Shown here: piece by piece, positions 33,468 to 40,410 of the stretch
Layout: every line of letters begins with the position of its first letter
Numbering within the stretch: the stretch's first letter is position 1
From: an archaeon
GTDB lineage: Archaea; Iainarchaeota; Iainarchaeia; CSSED10-239
Reading direction: 5' to 3'
NCBI GenBank assembly: GCA_029563035.1
Contig: JAKQTP010000138.1
Coordinates: 496,001 to 560,000 of the forward strand
DNA length: 64,000 bases
Position numbers and translations under genes: made by a program
Notes under the pieces: generated by a model
Told to the model about the DNA's origin: nothing
Database searches by the model: none
What the model saw: the letters and a program-made list of their open reading frames with translations, nothing else

Positions 33468-35249
33468 ATGTATCTGAAATTAAAAGATTTAAGTAAAGAG
33501 GAAGGTCTTTTTAATAATTGTTATCAAAATTTTGATAAAAAAGATGTGACTGTATTTAATTGCAGAAACTGTGAAGATGCCTTTTGTGTTACGGCCTGTA
33601 AGCAAGGAGCAATAACAAGAACAGAAAATGGTATAGTGGTTATCAATTCCAAAATCTGCAACAATTGCCTTGAATGTGTAAGTGCCTGTCCAAATAACGC
33701 GATTGTTGTGAAAAAAGGAAGCCCAAGAAAATGCGACCTTTGCGTAAACAATTCTTTTCTTATGCCATGTTATTATGCAAACAAAGATGTATTAGAGTTT
33801 ATTGATGATGTTTCAGTTAGTTCTCTTCAAGCAATTTTGGACAAGTACCTAGGATATATCATTACTACTGAAAAATATCTGCGAGGCCTGTCTTTAGATG
33901 GCAAGGTGATGGAAACCTTTGAAAATAAACAGAAATATATTTTAAGATATCAAAGATTATCAAGAGAAGAAATAAAAGTAATCAATGATATTCTTGATTC
34001 TTATAAATTTAAAACACTTGAAGAAGCAACAAATGAAATATCAGTAAAAAAGGATTTAGAAGATGAGCTTGTAGATTATTGTTTGAAAAATAATATTGAG
34101 CTTGATTCTGATCAATACCAATACCTTATAGACATGGCATACAATAATCTTTATGAGTTTGGGCCACTTTCTCAACTTCTTGCTGATTTTAATCTTGAAG
34201 AGATAAGTATTATTGGTATAAACTTGCCTGTGTTTGTTTATCATAGGCATTATGGCTGGCTAGAGACAAACCTAAAATATGTTTCTGAACAGAAGGTAAA
34301 GGACCTAATAAACAAGCTTGGCTGGTATTCAAATAAATATATAACTTTAAAAAACCCAATAATGGATGCAACTTTAAAAGATCACACCAGATTGAATGCG
34401 TTAATCTCGCCAATAACAGAAAGCGTTTCTCTAACCATAAGAAAGTTTTCTGAAAAACCACTTACAATTTATGATATCTTAAAATTTAACACCATTACAA
34501 AAGAAGCACTTTCTTTTCTTAAGCTAGTTTTTCTTACTGATGCTAATGTCTTTGTTGTTGGCAACACAGGTTCTGGCAAAACCACAACACTAAATGCTCT
34601 TCTTAATTTCATACCAACAGATCAAAGAATTGTTATTGTTGAAGAAGTTCATGAAATCAATATTAGTCATCCACACAAGGTTCTAACAAGTGTTAATAAA
34701 GAGCTTGGGATAAACATGGACAATCTAATAATAAACACGTTAAGAATGCGACCAGACAAAGTGGTAATTGGAGAAGTAAGAACAAGAGAGGAATCTTTTT
34801 CTCTTATTGATTCCCTTCTTTCAGGTCAAGCAAAAGGCACTTACACTACTTTTCATGCTCAATCAGCAAATGATGCTGTTTTAAGGTTGCTCTCTTATGG
34901 AATTTTAGAATCAGATATTGGTGCGATTGATCTGATAATAACCCAAAGAAGATACAATGAATATTCTAAAGAAAATGAAACAATACAGACAAAAGACAAA
35001 AGAAAGGTCTTTGAAATCTCAGAAATTGATTTTAAAGATAATAAAATAAAAATAAACAAAATCTTTGAATATGATTTTAAAACAAAAAAATTAATCTTCA
35101 AGAACTTTCCAAAAAAGCTAATGCAGAAATTTCAAGTTTCGTTTAATATTTCATCTACAAAAGAGCTAAAGGAAAGAATAAGGCAAGAAGAGCAAGAGAT
35201 CTTTTCTATGCCTAAAACAAAAGGTAAAATAAAAGATGTTAAAAAATAA
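33468..35249 (+). CDS. type II/IV secretion (FlaI/TadA-like) ATPase fused to an N-terminal two-cluster ferredoxin
   Basis: Residues about 27-105 are a DmsB/HycB-like ferredoxin. Cys 32, 35, 40 and 44 (CRNCEDAFCVTAC), Cys 64, 67, 70 and 74 (CNNCLECVSACP) and Cys 89, 92 and 101 are in the spacing that binds two [4Fe-4S] clusters plus a third Cys group. The following ~490 residues are a secretion ATPase with an N-terminal domain, Walker A VVGNTGSGKTTT (about residue 363), an Asp-box region ending VIGEVRTREE, and a His box (GTYTTFHAQSAN). Such ATPases power pilus or archaellum assembly on the inner face of the membrane. The next two genes encode its platform. I know of no standard FlaI or TadA with such a domain. 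Confidence 0.9.
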   Translation: MYLKLKDLSKEEGLFNNCYQNFDKKDVTVFNCRNCEDAFCVTACKQGAITRTENGIVVINSKICNNCLECVSACPNNAIVVKKGSPRKCDLCVNNSFLMPCYYANKDVLEFIDDVSVSSLQAILDKYLGYIITTEKYLRGLSLDGKVMETFENKQKYILRYQRLSREEIKVINDILDSYKFKTLEEATNEISVKKDLEDELVDYCLKNNIELDSDQYQYLIDMAYNNLYEFGPLSQLLADFNLEEISIIGINLPVFVYHRHYGWLETNLKYVSEQKVKDLINKLGWYSNKYITLKNPIMDATLKDHTRLNALISPITESVSLTIRKFSEKPLTIYDILKFNTITKEALSFLKLVFLTDANVFVVGNTGSGKTTTLNALLNFIPTDQRIVIVEEVHEINISHPHKVLTSVNKELGINMDNLIINTLRMRPDKVVIGEVRTREESFSLIDSLLSGQAKGTYTTFHAQSANDAVLRLLSYGILESDIGAIDLIITQRRYNEYSKENETIQTKDKRKVFEISEIDFKDNKIKINKIFEYDFKTKKLIFKNFPKKLMQKFQVSFNISSTKELKERIRQEEQEIFSMPKTKGKIKDVKK

Positions 35250-35952
35250 AATAATAAGATATTATGTAATTGTGTTTATATCAATTACCGTAATTTATCT
35301 TTTACTTAGTCAGGTAATAGATACCGAAATTGATTATTTGATATTTGCTCAGGTAGGTTTCTTTGTTTTATATTTCTCAACAATTTACTTTATAAAAAAA
35401 ATAAAAGCACAGGATAATAAAACAAGAATATTAAGAGAGTTACCGTTCTTTCTGAATAATCTGGCAAGCGACATAGAAAAGAACATGCCATTAAAGTTGG
35501 CTTTAGAAAACAGGGCTAAACAGGATTCTGCAATTGGCAAGAAAATAAAAAAAGCGATGGATTTAGTAGTAAAGAAAGGCTATAATCTTGAATCTGCTCT
35601 TGAAGAAAGCACAAAAGATAATAAAGAACTACAAAAAGTAATATATCAAATAAATGATATTCTGTCAAGTGGCACAACAAACAAAGCAGAAACCTTTAGA
35701 ATACTTTCAAATAATTTTTCTGAACAACAAAGCATTGCAATCAAAAATTATTCAACAAAATTAAATTTTATTTCCCTGATCTTTGTTGTTGTTTCTGCAA
35801 TCGTTCCTGCTTTGTTCTTGATGTTTTTTCTTGTGGGCAGTAATTTCTTTGAAATAAGTATTTCTAAAATTGGTGTGATTATGATAACTGTAGTATTTTT
35901 TCCAATAATTGATATGTTTATTTTAATGTTTATGAGATCAAATCTGGTGTAA
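35236..35952 (+). CDS. T2SS-F/FlaJ-like pilus platform protein, first subunit
   Basis: The 238-residue protein overlaps the ATPase gene by 14 bases. Two N-terminal membrane segments (about 8-25, 32-50) precede a cytoplasmic helical T2SS-F domain (ELPFFLNNLASDIEKNMPLK, then GYNLESALEES). Two C-terminal membrane segments follow (about 170-195, 207-228). In FlaJ/TadB/TadC proteins this domain contacts the ATPase and couples hydrolysis to filament assembly. The next gene begins at the base after the stop codon and encodes a second, similar protein. The two together would equal one full-length FlaJ or a TadB/TadC pair. Confidence 0.82.
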   Translation: MLKNKIIRYYVIVFISITVIYLLLSQVIDTEIDYLIFAQVGFFVLYFSTIYFIKKIKAQDNKTRILRELPFFLNNLASDIEKNMPLKLALENRAKQDSAIGKKIKKAMDLVVKKGYNLESALEESTKDNKELQKVIYQINDILSSGTTNKAETFRILSNNFSEQQSIAIKNYSTKLNFISLIFVVVSAIVPALFLMFFLVGSNFFEISISKIGVIMITVVFFPIIDMFILMFMRSNLV

Positions 35953-36783
35953 ATGACTAAAACAAAAATAATTATTCAAGCAAGTCTAAGCATAGTGCTT
36001 CTTTTGATATTATTATTTGTATTAAAAAGCATTTACTTGTGTTTGATAGTTGTTGTTTCTGGTAATCTGGTTTATTATTTATTAGAAGCAATGTTAAAAA
36101 AATACTTTTTTAACCAAAGAAGAAAAGCACTAGAAAATGCGTTGATTGATGAGGTTTTGCTTTTATCTAGCCTGCCAAAAGCAAACGACTTAAAGCAGAT
36201 TTTAAGTAAGCTTTCTGATTCAAAGCACAAAATAATTGAAAAAGAATTTAAGCAAATACAAAGAAAAGTCGAAGCAGGGCATAATATCAGAGAACTATTT
36301 TTAGCATTTTCAAAAAAATATAATTCAGAGATACTTGATAGGTTTCTTGAACTTTTACTAAATTCAATAACCACAGGAACAGTTTCTGTAGCAGACTATA
36401 GGTCATTTGCAAGCAACTTCATAAAATCCAAGCAGTTGATAGATGAAAGAGCGTCTGCCCTATTGATGCAGAAATATACAATTATCTTTGCAGGCGGTTT
36501 AATAGTTCCTGGAATTTTAGGAATAGTTATAAGTTTAGTAAAAAAACTAACAAGCAATCTTGATTTTTCTTTATTGCAATCTATTCAAGGAGAAGCAATA
36601 GCAAGTTCTGGTCTTTTTAATGTTTGTTATGTTTGTTGTATTGTTTATATTATTGAATATGTAATTATTTCTTCTATTTATTTAGGAATGTTAGAATCTG
36701 ATCTGAAAAAATCAATAATCTATCTTTTGTTTTTATTGCCAACAGCAATTGGAATATTCTTTATAAGTCCTGCAATAATTTAA
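35953..36783 (+). CDS. T2SS-F/FlaJ-like pilus platform protein, second subunit
   Basis: This 276-residue protein follows the first platform gene without a gap. It has N-terminal membrane segments (about 9-26 and 29-46), a cytoplasmic helical T2SS-F domain (EVLLLSSLPKANDLKQILSK, then VEAGHNIRELFLAFSKK), and three or four C-terminal membrane segments. The two-subunit platform plus one ATPase matches a Tad-like or archaeal pilus machine. The pilin substrate is not in this cluster; the class III signal-peptide protein at 14.2 kb is a candidate. Confidence 0.8.
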   Translation: MTKTKIIIQASLSIVLLLILLFVLKSIYLCLIVVVSGNLVYYLLEAMLKKYFFNQRRKALENALIDEVLLLSSLPKANDLKQILSKLSDSKHKIIEKEFKQIQRKVEAGHNIRELFLAFSKKYNSEILDRFLELLLNSITTGTVSVADYRSFASNFIKSKQLIDERASALLMQKYTIIFAGGLIVPGILGIVISLVKKLTSNLDFSLLQSIQGEAIASSGLFNVCYVCCIVYIIEYVIISSIYLGMLESDLKKSIIYLLFLLPTAIGIFFISPAII

Positions 36784-36823
36784 GTTTAAAATATTATTGG
36801 TTCTTTATTTTATAAGGGTAAAC

Positions 36824-37417
36824 ATGTTTGAATCACTTTTTGCATATTTTCTGAATAACATAAACTATCTTTCTATATTTATACTTATGACTATTGAAAG
36901 CTCGTTTATCCCTTTTCCTTCAGAAGTTGTAATGATACCTGCTGGATATCTTGTGTCTACAGGAAAGTTAAATATTTTCATAGTAATATTTTTTGGAATA
37001 CTTGGTTCTATTGCAGGAGCTGTTGTAAATTATGTGATTGGCAAATATCTAGGAAGAGAAATTATCCTTAAACATAAAAAATTTCTTTTCATAAATGAAA
37101 AACACCTAAGCACTACAGAAAATTATTTTAAAAAAAATGGAGTAAAAACCACATTTATTGGAAGATTGATACCTGTTGTTAGGCAATATATATCTTTGCC
37201 AGCAGGCTTTGCAAACATGCATTTTGGAAAATTTGTGTTATTTACAGGACTGGGTGCTGGTATTTGGACTACCTTTTTAACAATATTAGGCTATTCTGTA
37301 GGGCAATCTGCTGCACAAAGCATAGTGCATACATTAAACATAATACTGGTGTTTATTGTAGTTGTTGTTATTGGTGTTTTTGCGTTCTATAAGATATCAA
37401 AAGCAAACAAACATTAA
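36824..37417 (+). CDS. DedA-family membrane protein
   Basis: I use ATG 36824 after a GGGTAA ribosome-binding element, giving 197 residues. DedA marks are ESSFIPFPSEVVMIPAGY near the N-terminus and GRLIPVVRQYISLPAG in the middle, with several membrane segments. DedA/VTT-fold proteins act in lipid flipping (undecaprenyl-phosphate or polar lipid recycling) and envelope homeostasis; in archaea the lipid may be a dolichyl phosphate. It lies 40 bases after the platform genes and before tRNA-Asp. A TTTATTTTATAA stretch just before it could be a promoter. Confidence 0.88.
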   Translation: MFESLFAYFLNNINYLSIFILMTIESSFIPFPSEVVMIPAGYLVSTGKLNIFIVIFFGILGSIAGAVVNYVIGKYLGREIILKHKKFLFINEKHLSTTENYFKKNGVKTTFIGRLIPVVRQYISLPAGFANMHFGKFVLFTGLGAGIWTTFLTILGYSVGQSAAQSIVHTLNIILVFIVVVVIGVFAFYKISKANKH

Positions 37418-37467
37418 TATATATAAATATTTTGTAGACTAAATATATTATATTAAATCGAATTTTA

Positions 37468-37539
37468 GCCCTAGTAGTCTATCGGTTAGGATGCAACCCT
37501 GTCGAGGTTGCGGGACGGGTCCGACTCCCGTCTAGGGCG
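37468..37539 (+). tRNA. tRNA-Asp (anticodon GTC)
   Basis: The acceptor stem GCCCTAG/CTAGGGC is perfect, with discriminator G. The anticodon stem CAACC/GGTTG encloses CTGTCGA, giving GTC. The T-arm is ACGGG-TCCGACT-CCCGT: position 55 is C instead of the near-universal T. A TATA-like ATATATATAAATA stands about 50 bases upstream. Confidence 0.94.
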
Positions 37540-37608
37540 CTTTATGGTTTCTGATTTTGAATATATTTAAAAGATTTATGTGCTAAAAATAATAATTAGT
37601 TGATCACT

Positions 37609-38679
37609 ATGATTACAGGACTTGCGATATTAGATAAAATGATTTGGGGAAATCCAGTATCCACATATCTATTGTTTATTTTGCTGGTTATTTTTGGAAT
37701 TGTTTTTATTAAGCTTACTGCAAAATCATTTGATTATATTTTTAAGAAATTAGAAGATAAAATAAAGAGATACGCAGTATTGTTTCATATTTTAAGAAAC
37801 CCAGAACCAATATTATTCATTATTTTTGTTGGGATTTTAAGAAATTCTGCAAAGGTATTTCAGACAAGTACCGCAGTTGCTGTTGTTATTGAAAAACTAA
37901 CTTTTTCCTTGTATGTGTTGTTTACTGCATGGTTCATAATTAAAGTGTTAATTACTGTTATAGAAAAATATCTTGGGAAATTTGCAGCAGGAAATGATCA
38001 AATAAAAAGATACGATTATCTTAAGCCATTGATTAAAACACTTATTAAAATATTTGTTTTGGCAATTGCTATATTACTAATAATTTCAAACTTGGGATAT
38101 AATGTTAATGGTTTAATTGCTGGTCTTGGAATAGGTGGTATTGCTGTGGCCTTTGCAGCTAAAGAATTACTTGAGAATTTCTTTAGTGGTATTGTCATTT
38201 ACACAGAAAGGCCATTAAAGGTTGGAGATTTGATTAAGGCAGACGATGGTATTGTTTTTGGCACAGTAAAAGAGATAGGAATAAGAACAACAAAAGTTAG
38301 GACCTTTGATGGCACCATACAAACAGTTCCAAACAGTAAGCTTTCAGGAACAACCCTTGAAAATATATCTATGATGCCTGGCAGAAGAATTGTTGCAACA
38401 TTATCATTATCAAACAAATCAACTGCCGAACAAATAGAGAAGGCAAAAAAAATAATAGAACAAACAATACATAAAAAACAAAAGACAAGAGAACTAATGG
38501 AAGAATATCATATTTTCTTTGATAAGTTTTCTGCATTTTCTATGGATATTACTTATGTTATTTGGATAAATAGAAATCTGGATTATTGGGATCAGATGTT
38601 GGTTAAAGATGCAGTAAATTCAGAAATATTAAAAGAGCTAAATAAAGCAAAGATTGAACTTGCAAATATTAGGGCATAA
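37609..38679 (+). CDS. mscS: MscS-family mechanosensitive channel
   Basis: The start is ATG 37609, with TGATC (matching the anti-Shine-Dalgarno) just upstream; the in-frame TTG at 37600 is less likely. The 356-residue protein has about four membrane segments. The MscS core follows: a Gly/Ala-rich pore-lining helix GLIAGLGIGGIAVAFAAKEL, then ENFFSGIVIYTERPLKVGDL and the beta domain (GTVKEIGIRTTKVRTFDG, IQTVPNSKL). It opens under membrane tension and releases solutes on osmotic downshock. The C-terminal cytoplasmic vestibule domain is present. It is probably transcribed alone or with the methyltransferase 11 bases downstream. Confidence 0.93.
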   Translation: MITGLAILDKMIWGNPVSTYLLFILLVIFGIVFIKLTAKSFDYIFKKLEDKIKRYAVLFHILRNPEPILFIIFVGILRNSAKVFQTSTAVAVVIEKLTFSLYVLFTAWFIIKVLITVIEKYLGKFAAGNDQIKRYDYLKPLIKTLIKIFVLAIAILLIISNLGYNVNGLIAGLGIGGIAVAFAAKELLENFFSGIVIYTERPLKVGDLIKADDGIVFGTVKEIGIRTTKVRTFDGTIQTVPNSKLSGTTLENISMMPGRRIVATLSLSNKSTAEQIEKAKKIIEQTIHKKQKTRELMEEYHIFFDKFSAFSMDITYVIWINRNLDYWDQMLVKDAVNSEILKELNKAKIELANIRA

Positions 38680-38690
38680 AACAATTAATT

Positions 38691-39332
38691 ATGGTAAAAA
38701 TAATTATGGCAAATAATACTCCAGAAACAGAATTTGAAAATCCAAATGATTTTTATACAAAAGTTGAAGCGAAAAGATATGATTCTAATTCTGGCATGAA
38801 AAAAGCACAAACTGAATTAACAAATATTATTTTGAATCTCTTTCTAGAAGAAACAAAAAACTACTCAAAAGATATTTCTATTCTAGATATTGGTTGTGGA
38901 ACTGGCTTTTCTCTAGAGTTTTTCAAAGCAATTGGCTATAATAATCTAGAAGGTATTGAACCTGCGAAAGAAATGCTTTTGCTTTCTAAAGAAAAAGGCT
39001 TTAGCGTTCTTTTAGGTGGTTTTGAAGACATCCCTAAAGTAATAAAAAACCGTAAATATGATTTGATAATATCAATATCTGCTCTTCAATGGATATTAGC
39101 CAACAAGCAGGATATGGAGATTAAAAATAAAATAAAGACTTTAGGAAAAGACCTAAAATCAATGCTTAAAGAAAAGGGATGGATTTTCATACAATACTAC
39201 CCGCCAAGAAAGGAAATGTCTGAAATTCTAATTTCTAGTTTTCAAAGAGTAGGTTTAAATGCAGAAGAATACTTGTACAATAAAGGAAATCCAAAGAAAG
39301 AAAAACACATACTTATTCTAAAACACAAATAA
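38691..39332 (+). CDS. Bud23-like class I SAM methyltransferase (probable rRNA guanine-N7)
   Basis: The 213-residue protein has motif I ILDIGCGTGFSLEFF (about residues 65-79), an acidic residue after LEGIEP, and IISISALQWIL in the place of Bud23's ISISAVQWLC. The N-terminal EAKRYDSNSGMKKAQTEL resembles Bud23's YTSSSRMIEIQAEM, and FIQYYPPRKEM resembles its FQFYPE. Bud23 (with Trm112) methylates the small-subunit rRNA guanine N7 in eukaryotes; archaeal relatives are known to bind Trm112. Trm112 is not in the window. An alternative start is ATG 38706. Another SAM enzyme of unknown target remains possible. Confidence 0.72.
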   Translation: MVKIIMANNTPETEFENPNDFYTKVEAKRYDSNSGMKKAQTELTNIILNLFLEETKNYSKDISILDIGCGTGFSLEFFKAIGYNNLEGIEPAKEMLLLSKEKGFSVLLGGFEDIPKVIKNRKYDLIISISALQWILANKQDMEIKNKIKTLGKDLKSMLKEKGWIFIQYYPPRKEMSEILISSFQRVGLNAEEYLYNKGNPKKEKHILILKHK

Positions 39333-39404
39333 TCTAAAGGTAAGTTTTAAATAACTAATTGTAATATATTCTATAGTTTAGAAGAACATATAGATGTGAT
39401 GATT

Positions 39405-40331
39405 ATGAAAAAAATAATATTAAGTGTGTTGGCAATAATCTTAATTTCAGGAGCAGTTTTTGCTCAAGATTATGTGACATTAGAAACTGATAAATATAAT
39501 GTCAAAATAGAATCGCCTTTATCAATGCGTTTATTAAGTGACTACAAGGTAATTCCAAGTTCAATAAAGATTAGAACAAATGAAGAAATAAGCATTGTAG
39601 GTGGACAATCACTGATTTCAAGATATGATTTTACTAATAAACTTGATTATTCTGTTATTGGCAGATATGAGCTAGATACAGGAATAATAGATAAAGAACA
39701 ACTTAAAAAAATAGGAGTTTTTGTTGCAGATGCTTTGTCAGATTATGATTGTGTTTCTAATAATGGCGAGATTTTAGTATATAATGGCAACAGAATAAAA
39801 GTAAATACAGATGAAGAAGAAAAATATTTGTGTTATGTTTTATTAACAACAGGCTATACTTTTAATTCAGGAACATTAACATTAGATATGACACTAAAGC
39901 CAGGAACTAATGAGAAATATATATTGTTTGTAACAACACCTACACTTTCATTAGAAAATTCAAATTTAAAGTTTACAGATTCTATAAAGATAAAGGAAAC
40001 CCAAGAATTACAAGAGATGCCTATAACAACGGCAACAAAACAAAATTCAGAAGATCTTAAAGATTTTGATTCTTTTAATAACCGAGTAACCTACAAAAAA
40101 GCAAATTCTAATTACAATACAAGAGACGTGGTGACAGGAGAAAAAGCCACAGAAAATAAAGATCAAGAAAATTTATCAGAAAAAGCAAACAGCTTAAAAA
40201 GCAAGGCAACTGCATTACTTACCTTTTCGCCAAGAAATCTAATGATAATTGGAGCTGGAATTTTAGCAGTAGTTGTTTTGGCATTGTTTATGTATTCTAG
40301 GAAAAAGAAAGATCTTTCAGATGTGCCATAA
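39405..40331 (+). CDS. secreted single-pass membrane protein of unknown family
   Basis: I use ATG 39405; the in-frame GTG 39396 is the GTGAT ribosome-binding element. The 308-residue protein has a signal peptide (KKIILSVLAIILISGAVFA, cleavage before QDYV), a beta-rich outer domain of about 190 residues, a Ser/Asn/Lys-rich linker and a C-terminal membrane helix (about 276-296, LMIIGAGILAVVVLALFMY) with a basic tail (SRKKKDL). Two Cys (about residues 116 and 144) could form a disulfide. The layout (signal, beta domain, linker, anchor) is that of an archaeal surface protein. A clear terminator overlaps its stop codon. Confidence 0.68.
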   Translation: MKKIILSVLAIILISGAVFAQDYVTLETDKYNVKIESPLSMRLLSDYKVIPSSIKIRTNEEISIVGGQSLISRYDFTNKLDYSVIGRYELDTGIIDKEQLKKIGVFVADALSDYDCVSNNGEILVYNGNRIKVNTDEEEKYLCYVLLTTGYTFNSGTLTLDMTLKPGTNEKYILFVTTPTLSLENSNLKFTDSIKIKETQELQEMPITTATKQNSEDLKDFDSFNNRVTYKKANSNYNTRDVVTGEKATENKDQENLSEKANSLKSKATALLTFSPRNLMIIGAGILAVVVLALFMYSRKKKDLSDVP

Positions 40332-40360
40332 ATTGTTTATTTACATAAACAATTTCTTTT
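40330..40360 (+). terminator. hairpin terminator overlapping the stop codon
   Basis: AAATTGTTTAT (40330-40340) and ATAAACAATTT (40345-40355) form a perfect 11-bp stem with a four-base loop (TTAC), followed by CTTTTTATAT. The stem begins inside the TAA stop of the preceding surface-protein gene. Confidence 0.75.
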
Positions 40361-40410
40361 TATATATTTTTACTCTATTATTTATATATTATATTTTAGA
40401 GTGATTATTA

